In this document: piece by piece, positions 21,780 to 31,439 of the stretch
How positions within the stretch are numbered: the stretch's first letter is position 1
How the letters are laid out: each line of letters begins with the position of its first letter
Origin: Bacteroidaceae bacterium
GTDB lineage: Bacteria > Bacteroidota > Bacteroidia > Bacteroidales > Bacteroidaceae
Direction of reading: 5' to 3'
Assembly (NCBI GenBank): GCA_017622815.1
Contig: JAGAQH010000037.1
Coordinates: 22,743 to 86,742 of the forward strand
DNA length: 64,000 bases
Program-made: the position numbers and the translations under genes
Notes under the pieces: generated by a model
What the model saw: only the letters and a program-made list of their open reading frames with translations
Databases searched by the model: none
What the model was told of the DNA's origin: nothing

Positions 21780-22217
21780 ATGATTACACCCGAAAAGCAA
21801 ATCCAGCGTGCTCTGCGTCATGTGGCAGAACGCTTTCCGCAAGGCAGTGAGCCTGTACTGACGGACATCATTGTGCGTGTTTTCCCCCATAGCGGTGAGG
21901 TGAAGTTCTATGACGATGAGGAAAGGGAACTCATGCGCATCGTCATACCGGAGTGGATACACGGTTCACGCGATGCGGACTTCTACCAGAAGGTGATTCC
22001 TGTACTGAGCCAGGCCATCAGCGAGGTGCGGACAGAGGTGGTGGACAGTATGTCGCTACTCCGTCCCTACACCTTTGTCATGCAGGACGAAGACGGTGAA
22101 ACCCTGACCGACCTATATATTGTGGACGACCAGGAAACGGTAATTATCTCCGGAAACCTGCTTGAGGGCGTGGACGAGGATTTGGACACCTTCTTCAAGC
22201 AGTTGATGGAGGAATAG
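21780..22217 (+). CDS. Conserved hypothetical protein of Bacteroidales
   Basis: 145 residues, no signal peptide or membrane segment, acidic C-terminus (LLEGVDEDLDTFFKQLMEE). Alternating strand/helix pattern in the middle (DIIVRVFPHSGEVKFYDDEERELMRIVIPEW; SLLRPYTFVMQDEDGETLTDLYIVDDQ). I do not recognise a named family. It follows secA on the same strand after a 97-bp gap. A cytoplasmic location is expected. Confidence 0.7.
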   Translation: MITPEKQIQRALRHVAERFPQGSEPVLTDIIVRVFPHSGEVKFYDDEERELMRIVIPEWIHGSRDADFYQKVIPVLSQAISEVRTEVVDSMSLLRPYTFVMQDEDGETLTDLYIVDDQETVIISGNLLEGVDEDLDTFFKQLMEE

Positions 22218-22429
22218 CCTTCTGCCTTTTTCCTGTTGACACTTAAATCCATAGGTCAGGAAAAATATTGATATGCTCCTTGGGTCGCATGCACGCACAG
22301 GATGTGGCGGGGGAAATGTACCCGGATATTCTGTGGGAATGGCTAAGGTGCTGAATATGAAGGGTGTGGGTTTCCTGTGGGGCGTGTCTTTGTTTCTCAT
22401 TGATGCCCTTTGCTTGTCCTCATTGAGAA

Positions 22430-22490
22430 CAGACGCGTGTTCTCAATGGTGACAGGCTCGTGTTCTCGTGAGGACGCGTGCGTGTCGTCG
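22430..22490. repeat. Degenerate tandem array, 22-23-bp period, about 3 units
   Basis: GTGTTC/GTGTCG occurs at 22437, 22460 and 22482 (spacing 23 and 22). Words GAGAAC, GTGACA and CGCGTG echo the arrays at 126-196 and 61503-61572. The rest of 22218-22577 holds no supported gene. Confidence 0.6.
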
Positions 22491-22577
22491 GGGAGAACGG
22501 AACGCGGCATCGGCAGGGCTGGTGTTTCATTGCCGGTAAGGATGGAAAAATGCCGACATGAGAACCTATATTCATGT

Positions 22578-22630
22578 CCCTATACACAAAGGGCATCCGC
22601 AACATGAGCGGATGCCCTTTGTGTATAGGG
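22578..22630. terminator. Strong hairpin between convergent genes
   Basis: A perfect 23-bp inverted repeat (22578-22600 and 22608-22630, starting CCCTATACACAAAGGGCATC) with a 7-nt loop. It lies between the plus-strand gene ending at 22217 and the minus-strand gene ending at 22674, so it can stop both. Confidence 0.75.
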
Positions 22631-22673
22631 TAGTGTCGTGTTGCCCTACCGGCAACGCAGATTGTACGCTGTG

Positions 22674-23393
22674 TTATTTCTCCAGAGTCAGGCCGAGGTA
22701 CATGCCGTCCACCTTGTCTGCCAGACCGGCAACGGTAGAGATGGCGGAACTGTTGGAAACCTTGCCGGCAGCGGAAATGATCTTGGACAGGAAGTCCACG
22801 AGCTTGTCGGCCTTGAAGGAAAGTTGCAGGCTGGTCAGACCTACCTTGCAGTTCATCTTGAAGGTGGTGTACTTGCCCAGTTTGCTTGAGGTTGAGTATT
22901 TGCTCAGTGCGCTGCTTCCAAGCTTGATGGTAAGGTCGCTGTCGGCGATGCTCCATTGGATGGGGATGTTCTTCTTGGAGTATGTTACGGTACCGGTGCC
23001 GTCTTCCTTAAAGACGATCTTTACTTTGCCGGCAGTGAAACCGATCTTGTCCAGATAGGTCTGCAACTTCTTCTCGGCTGCCTTGCCTGCTGCCATGCCG
23101 CCTACGTTGGTGAGCATGTTCTCGCTCTCGAAAACAACGGCAGGCTGCTTGTAGTTCCATGTGCCGATAAGGCTGGTTTCGCTGACCTTGCCCTTGCCCA
23201 GCAGACCGGCAACGAAGTCGCCTACACTGCTCAGACCGCTCAGGGCGCTCTGTGCCTTTTGGGCAGCGTCGCTTTGTGATGAAGACTGTTCGGTGTTTGA
23301 AGACTTCTTGAACAGGTCCAGAAGACTCTGTGCATGGCTCTGTGCCGCATTGAATGCAAGCATGGCCGCAAGAATGATGAGTGTCTTTTTCAT
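22674..23393 (-). CDS. Secreted DUF4923 protein
   Basis: 239 residues. Signal peptide (MKKTLIILAAMLAFNAAQSHAQ), an S/Q-rich linker, then the DUF4923 pattern: SLIGTWNYKQPAVVFESENML, KIVFKEDGTGTVTYSKKNIP, FKADKLVDFL. A lipocalin-like beta-barrel is plausible. It starts 11 bp after the membrane protein gene on the same strand and is probably co-transcribed with it. Function unknown. Confidence 0.8.
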   Translation of the reverse strand: MKKTLIILAAMLAFNAAQSHAQSLLDLFKKSSNTEQSSSQSDAAQKAQSALSGLSSVGDFVAGLLGKGKVSETSLIGTWNYKQPAVVFESENMLTNVGGMAAGKAAEKKLQTYLDKIGFTAGKVKIVFKEDGTGTVTYSKKNIPIQWSIADSDLTIKLGSSALSKYSTSSKLGKYTTFKMNCKVGLTSLQLSFKADKLVDFLSKIISAAGKVSNSSAISTVAGLADKVDGMYLGLTLEK

Positions 23394-23404
23394 AATCTTT
23401 GTCG

Positions 23405-24385
23405 TTATATTGTAGTTAGTTGTATTATCAGTATGGGCAGTGTCAGCGTGACGAGTGTCAGCAACTGTGCCATCGGCGAGCCAACCTTTCCCTTAGGCGC
23501 AAGCATGAGCAGTGCGGGGTATATGAGCAGTGCAACGGCCAGTGTCCATCCCATGAGTCTTTGCCACGACAGTGTGCCCATGGCCACGGGTAGGGACATA
23601 ATGGCTATGCCTGGCAGAAGCATGAGCAGTGCGGCTATGTACTTGGCCCTGTACACGGCACGGAGGTTGTGCAGGCGTATATGGAGCAGGGACATGTATG
23701 GTTGCTCGTATCCAAGCCTTGCGGTGAGTAGAGGCAGGGTGGGGAAGGTGAGTGTGTGCAGGACTGTAAAGTCGGTGTATGCCTCCACGTCCATCGCTAT
23801 GCTTATGCCTGTGAGCATGAGCGAGGATATGAGTCCGTTCCTTATCTTCTTTCTCAGCGCGGGATGGCGCAGGCGTATCTTCATCTCGCATGAGAGGAAG
23901 GCACCTTTGTCCAGTATATGGGGCAGGCGGTGCTGTGTTTCCTTGCCTTGGGTGAAGTGCAGGTAGACATGCCAGCATGCCAGATACACGTATCCGCTCA
24001 GTATGAAGAAGCCGAGAAGCCACCATTGTGGCCATAGCGCCGGCAACCATATGAAATTGAGGGGTGTGAAGAGCATCCGCAGAAGATAGGCAGCAAGCAC
24101 ATGCCGGTGTCTGACGGGCAGAAGCCTGTATTGGTGTGCATTGTATGCCGGTGTGCTCTGGCTGAACCACCTCATTACCTGGTCGGCCACGAGCAGTAGG
24201 GGCAGATTTTCCACGATGCTTATCCCCGATGCTTCCAATGTGCGTGGCAGAGCCAGTGCCATGCTTGTCCAAAGAACTATTTTCAGGCTCCAGACGATGA
24301 TGTCGCGGGAGAAATGCATACTGCGCCGTTCACGAAGGTATTCGTGTCGGCACAGTTCTGCTATGTTTCTCGGTGCGTTGTTCAT
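23405..24385 (-). CDS. Polytopic membrane protein (DUF5687-like)
   Basis: 326 residues from the ATG at 24385 (the frame is open back to 24406). About eight to nine hydrophobic segments are seen (IIVWSLKIVLWTSMALAL, WWLLGFFILSGYVYLAC, YIAALLMLLPGIAIMSL, LTLVTLTLPILIIQL). The hydrophilic N-terminus and overall pattern resemble the DUF5687 family, the permease-like partner of some ABC ATPases, but no ATPase gene is nearby. It is followed by the DUF4923 gene. Confidence 0.65.
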   Translation of the reverse strand: MNNAPRNIAELCRHEYLRERRSMHFSRDIIVWSLKIVLWTSMALALPRTLEASGISIVENLPLLLVADQVMRWFSQSTPAYNAHQYRLLPVRHRHVLAAYLLRMLFTPLNFIWLPALWPQWWLLGFFILSGYVYLACWHVYLHFTQGKETQHRLPHILDKGAFLSCEMKIRLRHPALRKKIRNGLISSLMLTGISIAMDVEAYTDFTVLHTLTFPTLPLLTARLGYEQPYMSLLHIRLHNLRAVYRAKYIAALLMLLPGIAIMSLPVAMGTLSWQRLMGWTLAVALLIYPALLMLAPKGKVGSPMAQLLTLVTLTLPILIIQLTTI

Positions 24386-24414
24386 CTTTACGATCGGAAA
24401 CTGCAAGTCCTACC

Positions 24415-24449
24415 TCCCTCCCCTTGTGGGAGGGCTGGGGAGGGGGCTG
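24415..24449. repeat. REP-like CCTCCCC..TTGTGGGAGGG element (single arm)
   Basis: CTCCCTCCCCTTGTGGGAGG then GCTGGGGAGGGGG closes as a hairpin with the sequence of the REP-like arms found in the gcv locus (49419, 52418, 52928). It sits downstream of valS and before the 23405 gene. Confidence 0.65.
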
Positions 24450-24452
24450 ATT

Positions 24453-27185
24453 TTACCCCTTCAACGCCTTCACTGTCTCCTGCAGGGCGGCAATCTTGCT
24501 CTCTGCATCGGCCAGTTTCTTGCGCTCCAGTTCTACCACCTGTGCGGGGGCATTCTGCACGAAGCGCTCGTTGGAGAGTTTCTTCTGTATTCCGCCCATG
24601 AAGCCCTGCAGACGTGCTATCTCGGCTTCGGCCTTCTTTATCTCAGCCTCGGCATCGATGAGGTTGCCCAGAGGTACTGCATATTCGTTGGTACCCACGA
24701 GGAAGGCCTGGCTACCTTCGCCCTTCTGTGCCACGTAGAGGATTTCGCCGAGTGTTGCCATCTTGCTGACGATGCTACCCAAAGAGGGGCACTGGGTGAC
24801 ACGGCTCTCGCCCTCTGCCATCACAACCTCCAGTGTGAGGGGTTCACGCTGGGCAATGTTCTTGCTCTGGCGTACAGCACGCACACCTGAGATAATCTGC
24901 TTCAGCTGCTCGAACTCTGCAATCAGAGCGGCATCCTCGGCGCTGGGGGCATCCAGGGTGAGGGTGCTCACCATGATGCTTTCGCCCTCCTTGCGCTCTG
25001 CAATGTGCTGGTAGAGTTCCTCGGTGATGAAGGGCATGAAGGGATGGATGACCTGCAGGAGTTGTTCGAATATCTGCATGGTAGCCTCCAGGGTCTTGCG
25101 GTCGATGGGAGCCTGGTATGCAGGCTTTATCATCTCCAGATACCAGCCGGAGAACTCGTCTGTGAAGAGTTTGAACATGGCCATCAGGGCCTCGTTCAGG
25201 CGGTACTTGCCATAGAGGTCGTTGATTTCTGCCACGTAGGTGCGCAACTGTGCCTGCATCCACTCTATGGCCTTCACGTTGGGTTCGGGCTGTGCTATCT
25301 CGTCGCTTATCTCCCAACCCTTCACCAGGCGGAAGGCGTTCCATATCTTGTTGCAGAAGGCGGCACCCTGTCCGCAGAGGCTTTCGTCGAAGAGTATGTC
25401 GTTACCGGCAGGAGCAGCCAGGAGCATGCCCATGCGCACACCGTCGGCACCGTACTTGTCTATGAGCGCCAGAGGGTCGGGGCTGTTGCCCAACTGCTTG
25501 GACATCTTGCGGCCAAGGTTGTCGCGCACGATGCCGGTGAAGTAAACGTTGCGGAAGGGAACGTCCTTTAGGTATTCCTCGCCTGCCATAATCATGCGTG
25601 CCACCCAGAAGAAGATGATGTCCGGACCGGTCACCAGGTCGGCGGTGGGGTAGTAGTAGTTTATTTCCTCGTTGCCGGGGTCCAGTATGCCGTTGAACAG
25701 GCTCACGGGCCAGAGCCATGAACTGAACCATGTGTCCAGGGCGTCCTCGTCGTGGCGGAGTTGTTCGGCGGTGATGTTCTCGTAGCCGGCAATCTTGCGA
25801 GCCTTCTCCAGAGCCTCCTCGCGGTTCATGGCCACTACGAACTGCTCTTCCTTGCCCTCCTCGGTGGGCAGGTAGTAGGCTGGTATGCGGTGTCCCCACC
25901 AGAGTTGGCGGCTGATGCACCAGTCGTCGATGTTTTCCAGCCAGTTGCGGTAGGTGGTGACGTACTTCTGGGGATAGAACTTGATGTCACCGTTCAGCAC
26001 GGGAGGCAGTGCAATGTCGGCAAAGTGCTGCATGGACAGATACCACTGCATGCACAGGCGGGGTTCTACGGCCGTGTCGGGGTTGCGCTCGGAATATCCC
26101 ACCTTGTTGGTGTAGTCCTCCACCTTCTCCATGAGTCCTGCTTCCTGCAGGTCCTTGGCAATCTGCTTGCGCACATCCATGCGGTCCATGCCCACGTAGA
26201 GGCCTGCTGCCTCGCTGAGTGTGCCGTCGGGGTTGAAGATGTCTATGGTCTCCAGGTTGTGGGTCTTGCCCAGGTTGTAGTCGTTCACGTCGTGGGCGGG
26301 AGTAACCTTCAGACAGCCTGTACCGAACTCTATCTCGACATAGCGGTCCTCGATAACGGGAATAACGCGGCCCACCAGGGGTACCATCACCTTGTGGCCT
26401 TTGAGCCACTGGTTCTTGGGGTCCTTGGGGTTGATGCACATGGCGGTATCGCCCATGATGGTCTCGGGACGTGTGGTGGCCACCACGGCATAGTATCTGC
26501 CCTGCTCGTCCTGATGCAGTACCTCGCCCTCACATCCTGTGGGGACTACGGGGTTGGTGTCGGCATCTGCCACATAGTAGCGCAGGTTGTAGAGGTGGCT
26601 CTGCTCCTCGCGGTAGATAACCTCAATGTTGGAAAGGGCAGTCTGTGCCTTGGGGTCCCAGTTTACCATGCGCAGACCGCGGTAGATGAGTCCCTTCTCG
26701 TACAGGTCGCAGAACACCTTCAGCACGCTCTCGCTGCGTGTCTCGTCCATGGTGAAGGAGGTGCGGTCCCAGTCGCATGAAGCACCCAGGCGGCGCAACT
26801 GCTTCAGGATGATGCCACCGTGCTCGTTGGTCCATTCCCAGGCATGCTTCAGGAACTCCTCGCGTGTGAGGTCCAGTTTCTTGATGCCCTGCTCTGCCAG
26901 ACGGTTCACCACCTTTGCCTCGGTGGCAATGGAGGCGTGGTCGGTGCCGGGAACCCAGCATGCGTTCTTGCCGTCCAGACGTGCCTTGCGCACAAGAATG
27001 TCCTGAATGGTATTGTTGAGCATGTGTCCCATGTGGAGCACACCAGTCACGTTTGGCGGAGGAATAACCACGGTATATGGCTCGCGGCCGTCGGGTTTGC
27101 TACTGAACAGTTTGTTGTCCAACCAGTATTGGTACCATTTGCCCTCCACTTCGGCAGGGCTGTACTTGGATGCTAATTCTGTCAT
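24453..27185 (-). CDS. valS: Valine--tRNA ligase
   Basis: 910 residues. Class I signature HMGH in [15 protein letters not shown] (about 43-57), CP1 editing domain ([12 protein letters not shown].., [13 protein letters not shown]), the [17 protein letters not shown] motif, KMSKS-type [11 protein letters not shown] at about 560, the anticodon-binding domain, and a C-terminal coiled-coil arm ([17 protein letters not shown]). Charges tRNA-Val; a matching tRNA-Val is encoded at 57993 and 58559. The ATG at 27185 lies about 35 bp after the promoter box. Confidence 0.98.
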   Translation of the reverse strand: MTELASKYSPAEVEGKWYQYWLDNKLFSSKPDGREPYTVVIPPPNVTGVLHMGHMLNNTIQDILVRKARLDGKNACWVPGTDHASIATEAKVVNRLAEQGIKKLDLTREEFLKHAWEWTNEHGGIILKQLRRLGASCDWDRTSFTMDETRSESVLKVFCDLYEKGLIYRGLRMVNWDPKAQTALSNIEVIYREEQSHLYNLRYYVADADTNPVVPTGCEGEVLHQDEQGRYYAVVATTRPETIMGDTAMCINPKDPKNQWLKGHKVMVPLVGRVIPVIEDRYVEIEFGTGCLKVTPAHDVNDYNLGKTHNLETIDIFNPDGTLSEAAGLYVGMDRMDVRKQIAKDLQEAGLMEKVEDYTNKVGYSERNPDTAVEPRLCMQWYLSMQHFADIALPPVLNGDIKFYPQKYVTTYRNWLENIDDWCISRQLWWGHRIPAYYLPTEEGKEEQFVVAMNREEALEKARKIAGYENITAEQLRHDEDALDTWFSSWLWPVSLFNGILDPGNEEINYYYPTADLVTGPDIIFFWVARMIMAGEEYLKDVPFRNVYFTGIVRDNLGRKMSKQLGNSPDPLALIDKYGADGVRMGMLLAAPAGNDILFDESLCGQGAAFCNKIWNAFRLVKGWEISDEIAQPEPNVKAIEWMQAQLRTYVAEINDLYGKYRLNEALMAMFKLFTDEFSGWYLEMIKPAYQAPIDRKTLEATMQIFEQLLQVIHPFMPFITEELYQHIAERKEGESIMVSTLTLDAPSAEDAALIAEFEQLKQIISGVRAVRQSKNIAQREPLTLEVVMAEGESRVTQCPSLGSIVSKMATLGEILYVAQKGEGSQAFLVGTNEYAVPLGNLIDAEAEIKKAEAEIARLQGFMGGIQKKLSNERFVQNAPAQVVELERKKLADAESKIAALQETVKALKG

Positions 27186-27217
27186 TTCTGTTATGTCGTT
27201 TTATTTATTTTCGCGCA

Positions 27218-27225
27218 CAAAGGTA
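27218..27225 (-). promoter_or_regulatory. -7 promoter box of valS
   Basis: CAAAGGTA reads TACCTTTG on the minus strand. No T-box or other leader structure is visible in the short 5' region. Confidence 0.6.
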
Positions 27226-27332
27226 GTATTTTTTCTCCAATATATATTAAGGCAGAGATAACAAATGGGTTTATGTCTCGGCATTTATAATAAATTATGT
27301 ATTAAAGATGTGCTTTGTATCCATTTTTTTAG

Positions 27333-27340
27333 TACCTTTG
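27333..27340 (+). promoter_or_regulatory. -7 promoter box of the DUF3791/mazG genes
   Basis: TACCTTTG at 27333-27340, 24 bp before the ATG at 27364. It is divergent from the valS promoter. Confidence 0.6.
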
Positions 27341-27363
27341 GTTAACATTAGTGTATAAGTACT

Positions 27364-27585
27364 ATGTATAGTAATGCAGATAAAATAGAGTGGACTCTGA
27401 TTTTCGTATATGAATTCGGAAAGAAATACGGGCTTACTGCCAAGCAGGCCTTCAATTACTTGTCCCGCTATCAAGGCATAGATTTCATAGACCGTCACTA
27501 CGACTATGTACATACCCAGTCGTTCCAGTCAATGGTGGCGGACATCAGCGAATATTGTCACAGAAAGGGAGGAGAATTGTTGTGA
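27364..27585 (+). CDS. DUF3791 small protein
   Basis: 73 residues, matching the DUF3791 pattern (IEWTLIFVYEFGKKYGLTAKQAFNYLSRYQGIDFIDRHYDYVHTQS..). In many gut Bacteroidetes and Firmicutes these proteins are paired with a DUF3990 protein in an apparent toxin-antitoxin or effector module. No such partner is present; mazG follows after 83 bp. It is therefore an orphan, and the toxin-antitoxin role is only a possibility. Confidence 0.75.
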   Translation: MYSNADKIEWTLIFVYEFGKKYGLTAKQAFNYLSRYQGIDFIDRHYDYVHTQSFQSMVADISEYCHRKGGELL

Positions 27586-27668
27586 CTTTTTGTGTCAATA
27601 CGATAAGGATAACGCTTCTGTAATATCGGATTGTAGAAGTCGCCAATCTGTAAATATTCCTACAACTT

Positions 27669-28454
27669 ATGAGTACAAGAGAAGAAAAACTGGCCGCCTT
27701 CGGCAGGTTGCTGGATGTGATGGACACCCTGCGCGAGAAGTGCCCATGGGACCGCAAGCAGACGTTTGAAAGTCTGCGCCCCAATACTATAGAAGAGACC
27801 TTTGAACTGTGTGATGCCCTCATCAAACACGACACACATGAGATATGCAAGGAACTGGGCGATGTGCTCCTGCACGTGGTGTTCTATGCCAAGATAGGAA
27901 GCGAGGAGGGGCAGTTCGACATTGCCGATGTGTGCAATAAGTTGTGCGACAAACTCATCTTCCGCCACCCCCATGTCTATGGCGAGGCACAGGCACAGTC
28001 GGCTGGCGAGGTGAGCCAACTTTGGGAACAGGTAAAGCAGAAGGAAAAGGACGGCAACAAGACCGTGCTCTCTGGTGTGCCCGAATCGCTGCCCTCGCTC
28101 ATCAAGGCATACCGCATCCAGGACAAGGCACGCAACGTGGGTTTCGACTGGAGCAAGCGTGAAGAGGTTTGGGACAAGGTTCACGAAGAGGTGGACGAAC
28201 TACGCATCGAACTGGAGAAGGACGACAAGGAAAACTCCACCAACGAGTTCGGCGACCTGCTCTTTTCCCTCATCAATGCCTCTCGTCTCTACGGCATCAA
28301 CCCCGACAATGCACTGGAACGCACCAACCGCAAGTTCATCAGCCGCTTCTCCTATGTGGAGCAGCGTGCCAAGGAGCATGGTAAGGAACTGGGTGACATG
28401 ACCTTGGAGGAAATGGACAGGCTTTGGAATGAGGCGAAGGCGAATAACGTTTAA
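27669..28454 (+). CDS. mazG: Nucleoside triphosphate pyrophosphohydrolase MazG
   Basis: 261 residues. Two MazG domains: N-terminal MDTLREKCPWDRKQTFESLRPNTIEETFELCDAL with the metal-binding EETFE..E..ELGDVLLHVVF, and C-terminal KVHEEVDELRIELE..NEFGDLLFSLIN. It hydrolyses NTPs or dNTPs to monophosphate and pyrophosphate, a house-cleaning role. The last 20 codons reappear in decayed form at 30824-30907. The sequence 28455-28551 after the gene is low-complexity (repeated GTTTAATG/AACGTTTAAC). Confidence 0.95.
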   Translation: MSTREEKLAAFGRLLDVMDTLREKCPWDRKQTFESLRPNTIEETFELCDALIKHDTHEICKELGDVLLHVVFYAKIGSEEGQFDIADVCNKLCDKLIFRHPHVYGEAQAQSAGEVSQLWEQVKQKEKDGNKTVLSGVPESLPSLIKAYRIQDKARNVGFDWSKREEVWDKVHEEVDELRIELEKDDKENSTNEFGDLLFSLINASRLYGINPDNALERTNRKFISRFSYVEQRAKEHGKELGDMTLEEMDRLWNEAKANNV

Positions 28455-28551
28455 TGTTTAATGTTTAACGTTGACTGCCTTGGCTTGATGAGCGTAGGCG
28501 AATAACGTTTTTAACGTTTAACGACTTGTCAGAGAAGAAACAGTTTGCTTT

Positions 28552-29721
28552 ATGAAGAAGAGATTTGCTTTTTGGTTTTGTGTTCTCTGCGCAACCTTGT
28601 CCGGTTATGCCCAATCCTCGTCATTGCAAGACTATGTGACAAGTGTAAGGGCGAAATCATGCGCCCCTGTAGACTATATATTCAAACTGTTTGAACACTC
28701 CGATATCGTAGTGATTGGAGAACGTGACCACAGAGATACCACACAGTATGAATTGATATTGGACATATTGCGTGATGCTCGTTTTGCCGAGGATATAGGT
28801 TATGTGTATACCGAAGTAGGATGTGTAAACAGAACAAAAGATGTAAACAGATTACTTCAGGGGAAATACAAGACTGCTCAGGCATTCAGCGACGCCCTCT
28901 ATACATACCTTCGTAACGAGGATTTCAATCCGCTTTGGGATAAGTACAATCGTGTACAGTTCCTTCGGGGACTCTATGAAATAAATCGTTCCAACAGACA
29001 TAAGATTACATTGGGATTGACGGATTGTAAATTCTCGTGGAATAAAATCAAGACCGCCCAAGAGTATCGGGACTTCGACGATTCTCCGGCTTGCGCTTAC
29101 CGCGACTCCACGATGTCTTTGCATTTTGCAGAAATGTATGCCAAGCAGAAACCTAAGAATGGCAAGCGAAAGGCTCTGATAATAACCAATCATCCCCATG
29201 CTTTGAATGCCACTTTTGCTGGTAAGGACTATCATCGCCAGGGCAAATGGCTCAAGGAACTCTATGGTGAGGATAATGTGAAGATAGTGATGCTCAACTG
29301 TACAGAATACACCCAAAAGGAGCAGATGCCACTGGTAGCAAGTGGATTGTGGGATGCTGCGTTTGAGGTCATGGGTTGTCAGCCCTTTGGTATGGATATA
29401 AAGGAAACTCCCTTTGGCAGAGAGCCATATTTTAACGCTCGATATGGTGATTTGAAATGGGAAGATATTGCCGATGGCATAATCTATTACAAACCAATCT
29501 ATGAGTTGGTGCTGACAATAGGCATTCCTGGTATCGTAGGCGTAGACTTTGAAGAGGAGCTTATGCGTAGAATTCGTATTTATTTTGAGGCGATGGATAG
29601 ACCTGTTCCCGCATTGGAAGAAGCAAAGCCGATGTACGATAGGTTCTTATCTATTCCTGGTACTTATCCGCAGTCACCTCATAGCGTGCGAGACACGATT
29701 CGCCGTTTGATTACAGAATAG
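28552..29721 (+). CDS. Secreted protein with EreA/ChaN/TIKI-like fold
   Basis: 389 residues. Signal peptide (MKKRFAFWFCVLCATLSGYAQ). IVVIGERDHRDTTQYELILDIL at about 52-73 is the GExH-type motif of the ChaN, TIKI and erythromycin-esterase superfamily; later ALIITNHPHALNATFAG and EVMGCQPFGMD lie where this fold has its conserved His residues. Codon use is AT-richer than in mazG. The substrate is unknown: haem binding, metalloprotease and esterase members exist in this superfamily, so no single activity is assigned. It is followed by a membrane protein 22 bp on. Confidence 0.65.
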   Translation: MKKRFAFWFCVLCATLSGYAQSSSLQDYVTSVRAKSCAPVDYIFKLFEHSDIVVIGERDHRDTTQYELILDILRDARFAEDIGYVYTEVGCVNRTKDVNRLLQGKYKTAQAFSDALYTYLRNEDFNPLWDKYNRVQFLRGLYEINRSNRHKITLGLTDCKFSWNKIKTAQEYRDFDDSPACAYRDSTMSLHFAEMYAKQKPKNGKRKALIITNHPHALNATFAGKDYHRQGKWLKELYGEDNVKIVMLNCTEYTQKEQMPLVASGLWDAAFEVMGCQPFGMDIKETPFGREPYFNARYGDLKWEDIADGIIYYKPIYELVLTIGIPGIVGVDFEEELMRRIRIYFEAMDRPVPALEEAKPMYDRFLSIPGTYPQSPHSVRDTIRRLITE

Positions 29722-29743
29722 CAATCCATAAATATATTACTAT

Positions 29744-30628
29744 ATGAACACCGCAACCGATACCATAGTACTTAAAAAGAGAAGGAAGAACTTGATACTA
29801 TGGATTGCTGGCTATGGCATATTCGCACTGCTAATCTGCACAGGTACATCAGAGTTGCAAAACGGGAATTCTGATGTCCTGTACAGGTTTCTGCTAATAT
29901 TCTATTCTGTATTTGCAATACCGGTTATTTATTCCACACTCACGGCCAAGGCCAGCATCACCAATCATACCTTATACTATAAAGCAAATTCGCCAAATTG
30001 GATATCCTTCAAGAAGAAGCATGCTATCCCACTGAAGAATATTACGGAAATACGCTCTGCCATCTATAATAGGAATGTAGATGTCCTTAATATCAAGATG
30101 TCAGATGGAAAGAAGTATAGTCTCAGCATAGAATATTTCCTGAAGAAGGACCTGTTCCGTGTTCTCAACCAAATGCTATCCAGTGCAATCGTACAAGAAG
30201 ATGATGCGCCCAAGTCCTCCTTGTGTATACACCCAGTTACAGGCCTTTTCTCTGGCACAGTCAAGGATCTGGAAATATATATCAACGGTCAACCCCTCAG
30301 CCGTGATACTGCCACAGATGTTTTTCATGGGCAAGCCAGTCATGGCGACCTCATCGCTATCCGCAAAGGCGACAGTTTCCTCTTTAAATACTTAAACGAA
30401 TCCGAGGATGTGGAATATGTTCTCGAACTCCCCACAACACTCATCAAAACCCGTCCCGAGGATGTTAAAACAACAGTAAGACGAATGAGGAATTTCAATG
30501 CTATTCTTGGCTGTTCTTTATTTGCTTTTCTTATTGCTTTGTTCTTGTGGGGTAATAAGGCTTTCTGGCTATTGTTGGCTCTGCCGTTGTGGTATATAAT
30601 ATCATCGTTTACGAAGCGAAAGAAATGA
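29744..30628 (+). CDS. Membrane protein with PH-like domain
   Basis: 294 residues. Two N-terminal membrane helices (about 17-35 and 47-65), a central beta-rich region (ITNHTLYYKAN..IPLKNITEIRSAIY..VLNIKMSDGKKYSLS) like bacterial PH domains, then two C-terminal helices (LGCSLFAFLIALFLWG, AFWLLLALPLWYIISS). No enzymatic motif. The order helix pair, PH-like domain, C-terminal helix resembles the protein at 55718-56734. Probably co-transcribed with the preceding gene. Function unknown. Confidence 0.65.
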   Translation: MNTATDTIVLKKRRKNLILWIAGYGIFALLICTGTSELQNGNSDVLYRFLLIFYSVFAIPVIYSTLTAKASITNHTLYYKANSPNWISFKKKHAIPLKNITEIRSAIYNRNVDVLNIKMSDGKKYSLSIEYFLKKDLFRVLNQMLSSAIVQEDDAPKSSLCIHPVTGLFSGTVKDLEIYINGQPLSRDTATDVFHGQASHGDLIAIRKGDSFLFKYLNESEDVEYVLELPTTLIKTRPEDVKTTVRRMRNFNAILGCSLFAFLIALFLWGNKAFWLLLALPLWYIISSFTKRKK

Positions 30629-30753
30629 TTAGGTGTGTATTGTGATTAACAGAAAGACATACATTTGATTTTTCCGAAAAGAAGCAGATTGTATTCCAAT
30701 GTGTTGCTAAGAAAGGCGGTTATGTGGTATGTAAATCATTCTTTGTCGGTGTA

Positions 30754-30907
30754 AATGTGCTCTGGTGGCGATGTAAGACGTTTCATTTCCTGACAACGTA
30801 ACTCATAGGAAACCATGGGGTAAGGCAAGGAGCTCAAGGATATCCCCATGGAGGAAATGGACTGCCTTTGGGATGAGGCGAACAGGAAAAGTGTGTCGCA
30901 AAAGTAA
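30754..30907 (+). pseudogene. Decayed copy of the 3' end of mazG
   Basis: 30824-30907 reads GKELKDIPMEEMDCLWDEAN then RKSVSQK and stops, against GKELGDMTLEEMDRLWNEAK at the end of the intact mazG (28378-28454). Upstream, 30754-30823 still aligns with the coding of NALERTNRKFIS..VEQRAKEHG but carries stops and frameshifts. The fragment has no start and ends a 2.4-kb segment that begins at the end of mazG. The sequence 30629-30753 before it holds nothing recognisable. Confidence 0.75.
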
Positions 30908-30921
30908 ATGTTGCGGCACAC
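30891..30921. terminator. Hairpin after the mazG remnant
   Basis: GTGTGTCGCAA (30891-30901) pairs with TTGCGGCACAC (30911-30921), one mismatch, followed by CTTTATAT. It separates the convergent genes at 29744 and 30969. Confidence 0.6.
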
Positions 30922-30968
30922 CTTTATATAAATGTAATTGTCTTAATGACGATTCTTATTGACGATAT

Positions 30969-31376
30969 TTATTGCTTATAGTAAATATCTCCGCTTGACG
31001 TTTCTATATAACTGCCATGATTGATGAAATCTTGGTCAACAGGATAATAGTAAAGAGGAGAGTCTATAATGGTAATGGTGTTACCTGAGACTTTGTAACT
31101 ACAAATCTCTGTCCAACTGAAACGTTCCTTGTCATAATCAGTATAGTCATATCCCCACGCCTTTATTTCGCAGGATGATGATGTTTTAAAAGTTATCGTA
31201 GTTGTATTGTCCCATCCCCATCCATCTTCGTCAAGATAGAAATCATGGTTTTTATAGGTATTTCCTACAATACTCCCGCCACCGCCATTTTCATCGCTAC
31301 AGTTTGCAAAGCATAAACCGATAAGGACAAATATTAGAGAGATAATTCCCTTAAATATGCTATTTGTTCTCTTCAT
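30969..31376 (-). CDS. Small putative lipoprotein
   Basis: 135 residues. N-terminal hydrophobic segment ending FANC-SDENGGGGS, a lipobox with Asn at -1 and the acidic/Gly-rich export signal seen in Bacteroidetes surface lipoproteins. The rest is beta-rich, aromatic and acidic (TTTITFKTSSSCEIKAWGYD). No family recognised. Last of four small secreted proteins on the minus strand, in an AT-rich stretch. Confidence 0.65.
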   Translation of the reverse strand: MKRTNSIFKGIISLIFVLIGLCFANCSDENGGGGSIVGNTYKNHDFYLDEDGWGWDNTTTITFKTSSSCEIKAWGYDYTDYDKERFSWTEICSYKVSGNTITIIDSPLYYYPVDQDFINHGSYIETSSGDIYYKQ

Positions 31377-31439
31377 ATATGTTAATCCATTATAGGTTAA
31401 ATGTTGTGATTATTTGGGTTAGTCTTATAAACATGTCGT

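Noticed and set aside
27364-28454. Reading DUF3791-mazG as a toxin-antitoxin pair
   Set aside because: This MazG is a two-domain housekeeping pyrophosphatase, unrelated to the MazF toxin; only the name suggests it.
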